NCBI GenBank assembly: GCA_916610825.1
Contig: OU744448.1
Coordinates: 34,371,993-34,435,992 of the forward strand
Direction of reading: 5' to 3'
DNA from: Haliclystus octoradiatus
Lineage: Eukaryota; Cnidaria; Staurozoa; Stauromedusae; Haliclystidae
Length of the DNA stretch: 64,000 bases
The notes below the pieces were generated by a model that was given only the letters and a program-made list of their open reading frames with translations, was not told the DNA's origin and made no database searches. The position numbers and the translations under genes were made by a program. Shown here piece by piece: positions 35,883 through 47,514 of this stretch. Each line of letters starts with the position of its first letter. The first letter of the stretch is position 1.

Positions 35883-36495
35883 TGGTAGGCTGCCGGTATA
35901 GTATCAGCCTAATAATAAACCCTACTTTTTATTTCGCTTTTTGGCAGAAATTATTTGACTACCTCTATTTCTAAAGAGAATCAGCGCACCCGAAACTCGT
36001 ATACAGCCTGTATGCAGACTCTATTGTTAACATTGTAAATGACTTTTCTTTCCATTTCAGGAGAAAGAATTGAAGAAGAACATTTGTGGTCCTGAGGATC
36101 GTAACAATAAAATTCTAATCCATATACATGGCCAAAAGCAATTTATTGTTATTTTTCATATCCACAAAATCCATGTATCAATGATTGATAAATCATTGTT
36201 ATTATTTTCTTTTAAATATGATAAGGCCCTTTATTGAAAGTCAAAAAATGGCCATAAATCTCTGGGGCTAACTCCCTATAAAATGCCAAAATACACGATC
36301 GGTTTCACTAAGTATTCACAGTATAATTTTATTATTTGCATCAAGTTATTTATCAGTATCTAGTTTCCATTACTTAGCATAAGTTGATGACAAAGCGGTT
36401 ATTACACCGTACTATAGGCTCCCCACGTTCACTACTCATTTGCATTTAATTGAAATATTTTGAACGTAAATATTCAGTTGAGAGGTTGTATTATC
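35883..36495. other. Intergenic, no gene recognised
   Basis: No supported feature. Confidence 0.4.
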
Positions 36496-36499
36496 AACA

Positions 36500-36900
36500 G
36501 AACTTTATTATTGTTATTGTAGTATTAACAGGTCAGGCATCTATGTCAGGCCTGTATGAGATATAACAATTCAATTGGTTGTTCAACCTAGAAACGAGTA
36601 AATATATGCCTGATTGAGCTTTGATATCCTCAATAACTCTTCTGAATACTGAATCACTTAATTGAAATTCAGATGCTATACTTGCTTTCATGGCGAGATT
36701 CTGCATCAGCAATAACATCAAGAACTCCAATAATACATGCAACTGTGGTCCAAAAATGCAGGGGACTACACCATTGCCATATATCTCTAGCTAAATTGTC
36801 AAGTTTAGTAGAATGACACGCTCCCATGTGATTAATTACTGATTCAGCAGTCGTATTTTCCACAAAGTCGCAATTTCAACACGTATGCCCTTCATAGTAG
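36500..36900 (-). mobile_element. DIRS-like retroelement remnant (fossil)
   Basis: Minus-strand translations show blocks (GVLDVIADAESRH, and an LLVSRLNNQL...YISYRPD block) that match the end of the RNase H region of DIRS-type tyrosine-recombinase retroelements. It is a short, broken piece with no terminal repeats visible. Confidence 0.6.
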
Positions 36901-36949
36901 TATCATAGGCACGTAATGATAGCCAAACAGCATAACTAGTTACTATATG

Positions 36950-37045
36950 TATAACTATATATTTATAAATCAGTCTTGTGAAAAAAAGCTTTTAGCTTAT
37001 TCAAGTTCTGAATAAATGATGATGATGATAATGATGACTTTCGTA
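36950..37045 (+). mobile_element. LINE 3' tail with GATGAT repeat
   Basis: GTGAAAAAAAGCTTTTAGCTTATTCAAG is followed by TGAATAAATGATGATGATGAT. This is the same tail as at 22560-22613 and 41050-41112, so it is a 5'-truncated copy of the same LINE group. Confidence 0.7.
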
Positions 37046-37635
37046 TAATTTATTTATATACAACCAATCCATATTGATCATAAAACCATCACTCAAATTA
37101 TCATTAACAAAAAAGGACTTGATAGAGATCTTTTTTTAACAAATTAATCATTTTATTGTTGACTCGACGAGACAAACCTGCTTTAACAAAGGCTCACGGG
37201 CCTAGTAGCAACTGGCAACCGCTAATTATGTACTAGAATTATGTACAGCCATTTGAATAATGAAAAAAATGTCTGAATTAAGATATATACAGTCTAGTTA
37301 TAAGCATAAGGCATAAATATAACAATGCAGCACCAACCGTCTATTCCAATTACAATGTAACGATGTAGTAGATATTTATTATAATAATACGCAAATTTCT
37401 AATTCACTTCTGAATCGTGTCGGTGACCAAACCACCATTGTTTCTCAAGACTCAAACTCCTTCTCAGCGGCCTACTTTCCAAACTTCTAATTCACTTCTG
37501 AACCGTGTCGGTGAACAAAGTTGGGGAAGTTTTAAGTAGACCAAGTAGACATTGTAGTCTCGTACAACGTAACCTCGCACAGTGTACAATATAATTATAC
37601 AATGTAACAGGGCATGTTTCCTGTCTTAGGGCTGC
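37046..37635. other. Intergenic with a short direct repeat
   Basis: The stretch TTCTAATTCACTTCTGAA(T/C)CGTGTCGGTGA occurs at about 37397 and 37486. Nothing else is recognised. Confidence 0.45.
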
Positions 37636-37639
37636 CCAA

Positions 37640-37790
37640 AATCATGATATAATAAGCGGTGCTGCAGCTGATATCAGTAAAGAGCATTTTAAAATCATTA
37701 CTCTTAGCGAAAAGAGCCACTTCTCTAGAAATAGAGGAGTGGTACGGGTGCCTTCGGTAGAGTGACACCGTCTACATTACTTTTTCATTA
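37640..37790 (+). mobile_element. SINE 3' fragment (same family as 28808-29175)
   Basis: Shares GCTGCAG/GCTGAGATCA-like sequence, AAGAGC, the CTCTTAGCGAAAA block, TAGAAATAGAGGAGTGGTAC and ACACCGTCTACATTAC with the complete copy. The tRNA-like head is missing. Confidence 0.75.
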
Positions 37791-38105
37791 TCTTTCATTA
37801 TCAACATACTACCTTGGTTCTCGTTATAATATTTTGCTCTTATCAAATAGAATTATTATCTTTTCACACGACAACAACAAGACTTTATTTCACAGATAAA
37901 AATCTCCTACATCAACCAACAAATAAACGCAAATCACATGGAGCAAGATCTTCCTCATATTAGAACAATACCAACTATACACAGATGAGTAAGCAATATT
38001 CTAACTAACATAAAAGTAACGCATTTTTATCCTTTAATAATAATGAAAGTTATAATAAGAGACAAAGATGAGGAAAAAGCCTTTTCCGTTACTCAAATTT
38101 CACGC

Positions 38106-38111
38106 GTTTAT
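38106..38111 (-). terminator. Candidate polyadenylation signal of the PRDM9-like gene
   Basis: AATAAA on the minus strand about 450 bp after the stop codon at 38557. A plausible poly(A) signal, but other A/T-rich hexamers lie nearby. Confidence 0.35.
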
Positions 38112-38556
38112 TCAATTGCCATCTTCAAAAGGTAAAACACTTCGAGTGTTGGGAGACACTCGAAAGCTGAAAAAAACATCTCGCTTTTTTGATGCTTTCT
38201 AGAACCCAAACACGGCTGCCGTAAGGAAACCCTTTAATACAGAAACACATGAAACAAAATCATATCATATCATGTTCAGTAACTAATGTTTTGCATTTTT
38301 TCTTAATCATAAAATATTTTAGATACAACAGATTAATTTTGAATTTGTAGCATTTAAATTCAAAATACAATATTATCAGACCTTAAACAGTTATGACCAA
38401 CTCAGCCTTTGTCGATACATTTTGCTATTGTTGTTATTGTTTCAGAACCAAGGCTTGGAAAATACAAAAGTCTAACTACATAAGTTTATGAAGAAGTCCA
38501 GTTTGAAATCTGTTTCGCTGGCTTTTTGAGACTTTTTAGTTATCATCAATAAATGT

Positions 38557-40154
38557 TTACAACGGACGTAAAGTCTCTAGTCCATGATTACTTCGTTGAT
38601 GAGCAGTTAAACTTTTCATTGACATGTATCCTTTTCCACATTGAGCACAGGCATATGGCTTTTGACCCGTACATGTTTTTCTATGTCCATTTAAATTACC
38701 TTTTAAAGTAAAACGATTTCCGCATAAATCACATTGAAATGCCTTTTCACCAGTATGAATTAATTTATGTGCATTTAAATTCATTCGTCGATTAAATGAT
38801 TTTCCACATTGATCACATGTATATGGTCTTTCTCCTGTATGAATTAATTTATGTCTTCTAAAACATGAAGAATCACTGAATGACTTATCACAATGTTCAC
38901 ATACATAAGGTCTTTCACCAGTGTGGATACGAATATGTACTTGTAAACTATGCGAATGAGTAAATCCTTTACCACAATGATCACATAAGAATAATTTGTC
39001 TTCGTTATGTATGCGTTTATGAATATTTAAATTATGAAGTAATGCAAAACTTTTACCACATTGATCGCAGTTATGTGATTTTTCCTTATCCGCATGAATT
39101 TCGTTATGTTTGCTTAAACCTGCTACGTCAGCAAAACATTTTCCACATTGTTCACATACATAAGGTCTCTCACCAGTATGAGCTCGTTTATGTCTATTTA
39201 AATGACTTAAATAATGAAACCGTTTTCCACAGACATCACATGAGCATGGTCCTTCACCAGTATGAGTTTTCTTATGTATATCTAAATCGATCAACAAATG
39301 AAACCCTTTTCCGCATTGATAACATAAATGGGGTCTCTGTACGTTGTGTGTTCGTTTATGTTTAGTTAAAGGTCCTGGTGTACTAAAGCCTTTTCCACAT
39401 TGATCACATACATATGGTTTTTCACCAGTATGAGTTTTCTTATGATTATCCAATTCATTCAAAGAGGTAAATTCAATACCACATATGCCGCACTTTGGTT
39501 TTTCAATAGCATCAACCTGTGGCTGATTCACATCGAATATATATAAAGGAGGTTGTTCAGATAGCGTTGGTGGTGGTTGAACTTTTTCAGTTGGTGTTAT
39601 TCCACCATGGATAATACTATGTCGTTTCAGATGAGGCAATTGACGAAAACCTTTTCCACATTGATCACATATATAAGGTTTTTCTCCCGTATGAGTTCGT
39701 TTATGACTAACTAAATTACCAGAATCTTTGAATGTCTTACCACAATATTCACATGTAAACGGCTTTTCTCCTGTGTGAAGTCGTTTATGTACGTTTAGGG
39801 AACATGTTCGAATGAATCCCTTTCCACATTGATCACAAACATGAGGTTTTTCTCCCGTGTGAATTCGTTTGTGTATTTTTAAATCAATTGCTCGACTAAA
39901 TGATTTACTACATTCAGTACATGGGTAAAGATGTTTGTTTGGTTTTGCAAATTGTCCTCGATTATTATCAACATTCAACATTTGAGGAGTTTTTGATGAT
40001 CCATTAAGTTGCGCTGTAATACTTCTGATCAGCCCAATTGGATTAGTTGATACAGTATTCATGGTTAAACGAGGACGTTGAGAGCATATTTTCTCGTGGT
40101 GTTCGCAATATGTTGTTGATGAAAATGACAGATGGCAGTGCTTACACAAAATAT
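38557..40154 (-). CDS. PRDM9-like last exon: post-SET finger and 15 C2H2 fingers
   Basis: The acceptor ...CCATTTCAG precedes 40154. The exon starts in phase 1 (G|AT) with the isolated C2HC finger LCKHCHLSFSSTTYCEHHEK, a linker of about 60 residues, fingers 1-4, a second linker of about 32 residues rich in Pro, and fingers 5-15. Finger 5 lacks the usual YxC opening (KCGIC) and finger 14 has Cys for the last His (RKTC). By the usual helix positions -1, 3 and 6 every finger differs (R/D/I, R/S/V, D/N/S, Q/H/R, S/E/N, T/P/K, L/D/I, Y/H/R, D/G/K, L/N/I, H/S/V, D/C/R, R/N/A, L/N/G, S/S/A). The backbone residues also differ, unlike the near-identical repeats of mammalian PRDM9. Confidence 0.92.
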
Positions 40155-43100
40155 CTGAAATGGAAATAGAACACAAACTAAATTAGTGTAAAATCATCGT
40201 AATACTATCAAACCTGTTATTTATAGCTCAGTCACCTCTCTACAGCAGCCATCTGTCTATAGTGGTCACACTTGCGATGTTTAAAATATCATTTTCTATT
40301 GAATCAAGCCTGTGTATAAAGGCCACCTGTCTATAATGGTCAATTTAACTACCTCTCACAGCTGGGTGTTATATACAGGCTTCACAGCAGTATCTTCTTT
40401 TGAATTAACACTGACAAATTATCAAATTCTCAATATGACCAATCAGGAGAAGACAAATCAAGTCCTGAGAAATTCTCAGTGTCCTGCGAACTCCAGTTTG
40501 ATAATTGTCTTAGTATTAATCCGTACCTTGATTAATTTCATGAATTATCCAAGAACAGCGATGGCATGACACAAATTACGAATTCATTGCAACAAGTTTG
40601 TTTGAATATTTGTTTAAAATTTAGAGACTTGATGTTATCGACTTGACTAGATGGAGAATTCTTTCGTATTTCGTTGTCCCTTTTGTAATTTTCACATCTT
40701 TTTATATAACAAAGTTGATAGGTCTGAATCTGTTAATGTAGTAGCCCTAAATCTTTACTTTGGAGTGTGAAAAGTGATGTCAGTTTTGAAACCTTGGAGA
40801 TGACATTGTCTCGAAAAATTGTTGCAACCTAACTGTCTCTAGCTCTACCCATGTGATATCCAGACGGTTAAGTTACCCAAGTTTCCAGACGGACAAGTTT
40901 CAAAAGTCTCCTAGAGAAGCATTTAAATACCACATAATGCCACATAAGCATTGGCTCTTAATTTTTTTTCAAGATGATATTAATTTGTATTACTGCGTAA
41001 AATTTGATGTTTGTTACTGTATATCATATATTTTAGTTTTATCATCAGTGCTGTGAAAAAAAGTTCTATGTGAACTTATCAGGTTTCTCGATAAATGATG
41101 ATGATGATGATAATTTTTGAAGGTGTTGTTGTCACTAAGTTCCACTTTTAATTGTTCAATCTGCGATACAATCTCACATGATTCATTGATTTGCAGCTTT
41201 TCACGGGAGTTATTCAAACCAGGTCAATTGTGTGACACATGACTAATTAATCCTATCCCCTACCCTATTCTTCTCTATTCTGACCCCATTCTGACATTGC
41301 TCTAGATCTGTTGATCAATTATTTGAGCGCGTTGCGAATATTGAAAAGATTTAATACTGATGGTGATTGATCCGAAAAAACAAATCATTCTGATAAATCA
41401 AATGAAAACATTTCTTTGGAAACTTTAATAAACACTTTACAACGTCAATTATCTCCTGGTGCATAATAAGTATTAAATTAATATTATTAAATCGATTGCT
41501 CTGCTTCGCAAGAAAACAAAAAGGCTGCATTGATAATAAACACGAGACAGGTCATTATTGAAACAGAGGCAATATCTTTTTTTGCACAAGTTAAAGTAAT
41601 CATAGAGTAATTAGTAATTATAATCAATTACTTTTTCGGCTGAAGTAGTTAGTAACGTAATTAGCCACTTTTGAGGAGAAGTAATTTGTAATGTAATTGA
41701 TTACTTTTCAAAAGTAACTCTCGCATCACTGTGCAATTATGTGTAACTAAAACACAAAAATAAACAGGAGGCCTACATACCCGATTCATCAGTGAGATAC
41801 ACCTCTATATTTTCTTCCGATTGTGTTGTACTAACATCACCAATTAGATTAATAGCATATTCACCATACCAAACAAGTAATTCTGTACCTGGGTGTATAT
41901 CTTTGTGTGCTCTATAAAATATGTCACCACAATATTGAAACGCTATGAGATTCTGTTCATTTTCTGTCCTGGAAAAATTGATGTAACGCATCCAGTTGCT
42001 ATTGGTTTCATTTTTACTATTTAGATAATGACTGACTTTGCCTTTGTTCATAATCTGTTGAAAGAAAAATAAAGTTACAGTCAAACCTGTTATAACGACC
42101 ACCTCTTTACAGCATAAACCTGTCTATAGTGGTCACCCTAGCAATGTGTAACATCAGGGTCCGACAAAACTTGGCAACCCAGCAACTAGGTTTCCGGAAG
42201 GCTAGACGAAATTCCGAAGAAAATCGACATTCCCTTGTAATTTTAATTTGTTATCTTTCGGAAATGAGTTTGAAAAACGATTTTCCAAAGGTGTAATTTG
42301 TTTTCAATTATGCTTGAAGAGTTTATTGTGAACCTTTGTCTCCTTTAATTGTTGTTTTTGTCTATTATCTTAAAAACTTTTCTCATTTGAATGCCTCCAA
42401 GGTAAGATATAAGTAAAATAAGGCCGCAATTCAAATGTTAACAACAAAATGTATGATTCTTTTCAAAGTCTGTTTAATTGTTCCTTGCAAGGTTGTGAAG
42501 AGACACCTTGTCAACACTTCCCATGAATGATCATAGGCTTACAGTTCACACTTGACTTAACTAGATCTCAGAAAACCAACAAATGCAAACATTATTTTGC
42601 AGAAAATTAATTTACCCAGAAACTTTTTTTATTATTTTCAATGTCAAAATTGTCAATGATTTTAAAGAAAAATTTTGTATTAAATTTGTTGACATGATGA
42701 CATATTGCTAAAATATTTTCTCCAAAAATTTTATGTGTTACCATGGCAAAATGGAATTTGAAATTGTTGATATTTTAATGGGTTTTCAGTATTTCCTGGA
42801 AAACTTTTCTGAAGGTTTTGAATAAAAAAACAGGTTTCCGGAAGGCAAAATAGTTTGTCGGACCCTGTGTAACATAGTAAACTCTATTGAATCAACTCTG
42901 TATATAAAGGCCACCTGCATAAAATGGTCAAAAGGGTCGACTCATATGAAATAAAAAGCAACATTTTCAACCTGTACTAAGTGCCATAATTACTTTGCTA
43001 AGTTTTTTCAATAAACAGATAAGTATTTTTAGAAAATAAACATTTAAGAAAGAGAGAATTCTTGAAATCTCAATGAAAACGGAGAATGAAAGTTAAGTGA

Positions 43101-46100
43101 CGTCATACTGTAAAAGTTTCCATCAAGACGAGTGAGCGTGATAATATCTCCACAATATCTATCAAACATGCGTCCATAACAACAACATGATTTTCAACTA
43201 TTTCGTTCTTACGAACGAATGCTTGATAGTTGTGGAGATCTTATCACGCTCACTCGTTGTGATAGGAAATTTTACAGTATGATGATGCCACTTAACTTTT
43301 ATCCGTTTATTAAAAAAACTTGGCTAAGTAATCAAGACATTTAGTAGCCTACAACAAGTAAAAGCAAAAACTTTGAGTTTTAATTTTGATTATCTACAGG
43401 TTTCACTGTAGTAAATGGTGATCAGACAAACTTTGATTTATAGAAAATTGATTATGGGTATTGAGTACAAATGCTATAGTAATCTGATCGAAAACTGTGT
43501 TTTTTTCTAAAATTTTGAACAAGAAATCTACTTCCAAAGGAGTTTTATTATGGATTGATCAAAATCTGATCAATCAACATTTGCGAATTTGTCATCAGAT
43601 AGATCAAAACTTGTATTTTGTAGTTCCAAAAAACTGTTGCCGATAGATAATTTATTCAATAGGCCTACAACTTAATTAAGCATAGCATACAGCTTATCAT
43701 GGGTGAGATAATCACTCAGACAAAATACTTTAACAGTTGACTTTTTTACAACCTGTGCAAAAGACCTATATTATTCTAAAATCACAATTTGGGCGGGTCA
43801 AAAATTCAATGCTTGTTGTACAATAATGTATTTGGTGATATGACTGAATACTACTACACTGGCTCGTGCAATTTTGAAACTTTAAAAAAAAAACCATTCA
43901 AATCAGTCCCGAATTGAACTTGAAACCGTATGGTTTCCTATACAAATTATCATCCTAGTATTGAATACATTTTTTACTTTAACACTCGATATGCTATGAG
44001 GCGCTTAAAAGGCACAAATCACTTGCCGCAGCGGCTTGTGATTTCTTACGCTACGCCTTCCTTGTGACTCATGATGTAACACTCGTGTTTATATAACCTA
44101 TATTGACAGAACGTCATTACCTTCCATAAATAACGTCTATCAATTTCAGCAATAGAACATGGTACAGAAAGCTTCATGCCTTGATATGGTCCAAATCTAC
44201 TACGCTTGGGGATGATGCTTCTAGCAAATATACCATTACCAGCATCAGGGATAGACGAGCCTTTGATTTCCAATTCATCTGGTAACGAGAGTAAGGCATG
44301 CTTAAACTCACTAACATCTTTTGATAAAGTTTTCTCAGGTATTTGGTTTAATGTACCATGAAGTTTACATTCACCAATGTTGTAGCGACGGCATTCATCG
44401 CAAACTGTAATTTAAAAAAAGAATAGCGTCAACATACATTATGTGTGCTGTATTTTACTTCATTACTTTGTGGAGATAAAATTTTACTAGTACAATTAGC
44501 ATGATCTACAAAAATTAATGTTGTTAAAATTGCTTGCTGTTGACTCAATTTTGATAAAATAGACTTCTTAAATCAAAGTAACAAGTTCGGTTTCATACTG
44601 AAAAATTAACTTGTCAGTTAATGCACTGAAATTTTTGGGAAAATAGGCCCGACCATGTCACTCCACATTGTCTCAAGTTTCCCCACTCGAATTGTCAGTC
44701 TATCGCCCTAAATATTTGAAAAATTGCTACATTTACATAATTTATATATATATGATATGTTTACCCTTTTGAATTGAGTACTTTGGCTATTTATATGATA
44801 TGATATGATATTGACTGACAAATAAAGGACATGTTACATTATGTAAGTGTCACTAATATACAGCCTTAAGAGTAAGTAAAATTGTAAAAAATATTATAAG
44901 CTACTTAAGATATTGAATATCGATGAAAAGGAATCAAATAATTTGAATATTTTTAAAGATTTTACAAAAGGGTGTTAAATCCATACATTTCAAGTTATGT
45001 TTGAATGTTAAGGATGACTTTGATGTTACAGTTTCTTCAGGTAGGCCATTCAACCAAGGCACTACGCGGTTGTAGAATTGAAATTATACAGTTTAGCTGC
45101 TTGGAATATTTGGAACGCTCAATTTATACGAATCATCACGCATGCAAAATTTATTGACAGGCCTATTATATGAATTCAGTTGAAATTTTCAATCGACAAA
45201 TCGACAAGATTATGAGTAATCTTGTACATTATGCACAAATCAAAAAATACTTTCTGGATTCATTCTAGAGATTCTAATCCTAGCATGATAATACGTTGTT
45301 CATACTTGCATTTAATGACATCAGATTTGCTACATTTGTGTGACCACAATCATTTTAATGATTCAAATGTGAAAACTTGTCCAAGTCTCGCTGGTCTCTC
45401 CTAGGCTATTCCCCTAGGTTGTCAATTTAAATGACTGCTTCAAATCTTGAAAAAGATATTTGCATGGTTGGAAGTAAATTCTGAGGCTGTCACAACTCTT
45501 CACGAATTTGATTCCCAGCACAAATTATATCGCATATATTTATATTGAAAATTCCAGCCTTCAGATGACAGCTGGTAAAGTTGTGTCATTATTTACATAA
45601 ATATTGCTTTATTTTGAACTGGATGTAAGCAGTACTTTGGCTTACAGGAAAATGATTCAATTCAACAAAAAGAAAATCATTGAAAAGAATTGTCAGAAAT
45701 AATTTTTTCAGAAGGAATTTCTTTTCTCATAAGACAAACCTTAGTTTGGTAATTTTACCACGATAAGCATTTCTAAATACAAGCAACAACCATAAAAACA
45801 AACAGTGTTAATAAAGATTATATTTGAAATTTCAGCTGCTACGATATGCAGCCTAACAAATGGAAATTAAAAATAAACAATAACAAAACTGTGATTATGT
45901 TTTCTGCAAAATATTGAGTATCAAATGTAGGTCGTTATCAGTCGAGTGCTTTAGTCTAGGGCTTAACAAATTAGATTTTGAGTTGGGTTAGTCTGGAGGC
46001 AATCAGATTCTGTTCTGAATCATGAGAGTAGGATTGTTAATTATTTTGATTTATTTACATACATAAATAGCTGTCATCGTATGGTGTCACATAGTTTTCT

Positions 46101-47514
46101 CTTCTCCTGTATCTAGTCTGAAAATCAGAAAATAAAAATATAAATTAACAGTGGAATCAGAACTTTATCAAAATCAAAAATAATTTTAAAATGTGCAGAC
46201 ATTGTTAATTAATCAATTCGAACCTGTTAGTCTGGCACTGGAAATAGCTACACCAAATATATAGAACTTTTGATGATCACCATCATCATTTATTGAGATA
46301 AACCTTTAAGCATAGACTATTTTAAGGCTCGTTAAAAAAAATACAATAAAATGTTTTTTTAAAATACCAGGGATAAAAAATTAGTTAGCGGTCGCTTTCA
46401 TTGAGGATGACATGATATGACATGATTGGATAAACAGAATAGTAAACTTTACGCATTGAAATTGATAAACAATGTGATTCACATGATTGAAAAGTGTACA
46501 AAGAATTATTTTATTCACACAGAATAGACAGACATGTTATAGACTTTGCATAGACATGGGACGTCCCATGTTGGAAAGCATGCTCTTTGCGGGCTGCTGA
46601 ATCACTTTCGTAGATGAAATTCCAGCTTCGTATTAAGAAATTTATTTTATGTAATTATGAAGATTTGATAGACAAAATGGCTTCAATTTATTATTCGGTT
46701 GTTCAAAAATTCTTCAAATCAGGATTTCCAGTCATGAACTTTGCATAATTTGGGGAAAACCGACACAAGGGATCTACGTTCCAGCCTGGAAAGTTTGCTG
46801 TTCACGGGCAAAATCTTTGCCGCGAAATCATAATTGCGGGTGGAATCAGCAGAAATTCCAGCCGCGCATTTCATAGTTTTATCCGTATTTTATAAGAACA
46901 TGACAAAATTTCAATGATTATTCAGATGTTATATCTAAAATTTGCCTAAATATTTGATCCAGCCACGCAAGATTACACCAGAATTTGGTTTTAGCCGCAC
47001 ATTTTCTGAGAAAAAATACGACCTTCGCCACGCATAATGCATTCTTTCCAATCTGGTCTGCGTTTAATACACCAACTGAATATTATTTGAAGATCTATCT
47101 TTTCAGCAAAAGGCCTTCAAACTTGAGAATATAACCATTTTAATTGACGAGTCCCCATCAGTAGATTCCAGAATTGCAAAACATCAATGTTAGGGTGAAG
47201 TTACTCTCATGTCCTAATTCAAAGTCCTACTTTGACTTTACTTAGTAGGATGTAGGCTACTGATGTAGGAAGGACCACCAGGAAGTAAAGATAAAGTTTG
47301 TCTCATCTACTAACATTGTAATAAAGTATAGTACTTTTATAAGCTTCCTGGACTATTTAATAATTTTACATCTAAGTTGATATTATTTTACAACCTATAA
47401 ACAAAGAAATCAAATTCAGGTAACTTGATCTGTTACATTTTGATCTTTGTTTCATAATAAAAGTCTTTTCAAAACTATATTTCAAACCTTTCTAATATCT
47501 GAAGTCTTTTCCAT
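38557..47514 (-). CDS. PRDM9-like histone methyltransferase with 15-finger array
   Basis: Five exons on the minus strand with consistent phases: 47488-47514 (tentative first exon, MEKTSDIRK), 46063-46117, 44121-44404, 41781-42054 and 38557-40154, totalling 2,238 nt or 745 residues. The order of parts is SSXRD-like end (YRRRENY...PYDDSYLF), zinc knuckle (CDEC...C..H), SET domain, post-SET C2HC finger, finger array. This matches vertebrate PRDM9 without a visible KRAB domain. Family members trimethylate H3K4/K36 at sites chosen by the fingers; in mammals they place meiotic recombination. SET hallmarks NWMRYIN, AFQY and ELLVWYG are all present. PRDM11 shares the SET but lacks such an array. All exons are open and no break was seen. 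The role here is inferred. Confidence 0.9.
40212..40393. mobile_element. MITE of the CAAACCTGTTAT family in a PRDM9-like intron
   Basis: Runs from TATCAAACCTGTTAT to TATACAGGCTTCAC and contains CTGTCTATAGTGGTCA and its inverse-like partner CTGTCTATAATGGTCA. Same family as 8530-8630 and 62040-62150. Confidence 0.65.
40480..40630. repeat. Dispersed repeat shared with 61425-61565
   Basis: AGTTTGATAATTGT...CCTTGATTAAT...AATTAT(C/T)CAAGAACAGC...AATTCAT...TTTGTTT recurs in the same order at both places, about 75-80 percent alike by eye. The origin is unknown. Confidence 0.6.
41030..41112 (+). mobile_element. LINE 3' tail with GATGAT repeat, in intron
   Basis: GTGAAAAAAAGTTCTATGTG followed by AACTTATCAGGTTTCTCGAT and AAATGATGATGATGATGATAA. 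Same tail as 22560-22613. Confidence 0.7.
41597..41740. mobile_element. Partial hAT-like element end, AGTAATTA-rich
   Basis: CAAAAGTAACTCTCGCATCACTG near 41718-41740, preceded by AAGTAAT(T) repeats, resembles one end of common hAT elements whose inner sequence repeats AGTAAT. No partner end was found. Confidence 0.4.
41781..42054 (-). CDS. PRDM9-like exon: C-terminal half of SET domain
   Basis: The acceptor TTTCTTTCAACAG precedes 42054 and the donor GG|GTATGT follows 41781. Phase 0 to phase 1. Encodes IMNKGKVSHYL..., NWMRYINFSR, EQNLIAFQYCGDIFYR and TELLVWYGEYA, the co-factor and substrate core of PRDM9-type SET domains, then a short acidic tail. Confidence 0.93.
42074..42960. mobile_element. 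MITE (CAAACCTGTTAT family) interrupted by a hAT MITE
   Basis: Left part 42074-42146 (CAGTCAAACCTGTTATAACG, then CTGTCTATAGTGGTCA) and right part about 42876-42930 (TGAATCAACTCTGTATATAA, AGGCCACCTG) together make one unit like 40212-40393, split by the element at 42155-42867. Confidence 0.7.
42155..42867. mobile_element. hAT MITE, 713 bp, 8-bp target duplication TGTAACAT
   Basis: Starts CAGGGTCCGACAAAACTTGG and ends with the inverse GTTTGTCGGACCCTG. TGTAACAT flanks it at 42147-42154 and 42868-42875. Inner inverted stretch: GGTTTCCGGAAGGC near the left end, CAGGTTTCCGGAAGGC near the right. No transposase. It lies in the PRDM9-like intron between the two SET exons. Confidence 0.9.
42980..43370. 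mobile_element. Foldback element, long palindrome
   Basis: The left half (ATTACTTTGCTAAGTTTTTT near 42990, GAGTGAGCGTGATAA near 43130) pairs with the right half (inverse near 43185-43355, including TTATCACGCTCACTCGTTG). The centre lies near 43180. Arms of about 180 bp with scattered mismatches. Sits in the same intron as the hAT MITE. Confidence 0.75.
44121..44404 (-). CDS. PRDM9-like exon: zinc knuckle and N-terminal half of SET
   Basis: The acceptor TTAAATTACAG precedes 44404 and the donor AAG|GTAATG follows 44121. Encodes CDECRRYNIGECKLHG (zinc knuckle preceding PRDM9 SET domains), a linker with LSLPDELEIKGSSIPDAG, then GIFARSIIPKRSRFGPYQG. The GPY(E/Q)G motif and SLPxxL are PRDM9/11 signatures. 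The first codon is completed by one nt of the upstream exon (T|TT, Phe). Confidence 0.93.
44405..46062. other. Intron of the PRDM9-like gene
   Basis: 1.66 kb between the SSXRD-like and first SET exons. AT-rich; no nested gene recognised. The frame at 45222-45404 (+) is not supported. Confidence 0.55.
46063..46117 (-). CDS. PRDM9-like exon: SSXRD-like end
   Basis: Small 55-nt exon with good signals (CTGATTTTCAG before 46117, TTTAT|GTATGT after 46063). Encodes TRYRRRENYVTPYDDSYL and joins in phase to FCDEC. This parallels the YSLRERK...DDDYLYCEMC stretch of vertebrate PRDM9, the end of the SSXRD motif that bears on repressor/nuclear function. Too short for a gene finder to see alone. Confidence 0.82.
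46275..46330 (-). mobile_element. LINE 3' tail, antisense
   Basis: ATCACCATCATCATTTATTG followed by AGATAAACCTTTAAG is the reverse of the GATGAT-ended LINE tails elsewhere in the window. Confidence 0.6.
47488..47514 (-). CDS. Tentative first coding exon of the PRDM9-like gene
   Basis: ATGGAAAAGACTTCAGATAT... encodes MEKTSDIRK and ends at a weak donor AAG|GTTTGA. Its phase fits the 46117 exon to give IRKTRYRRRENY. If the true start lies in another upstream exon (for example one with a KRAB-like domain) I did not see it. Confidence 0.4.

Noticed and set aside
44046-44273. A separate small SET-like gene starting MEIKGSSIP
   Set aside because: It is the inner part of a longer exon (44121-44404) with clear splice sites. 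The apparent tail beyond 44121 is intron.
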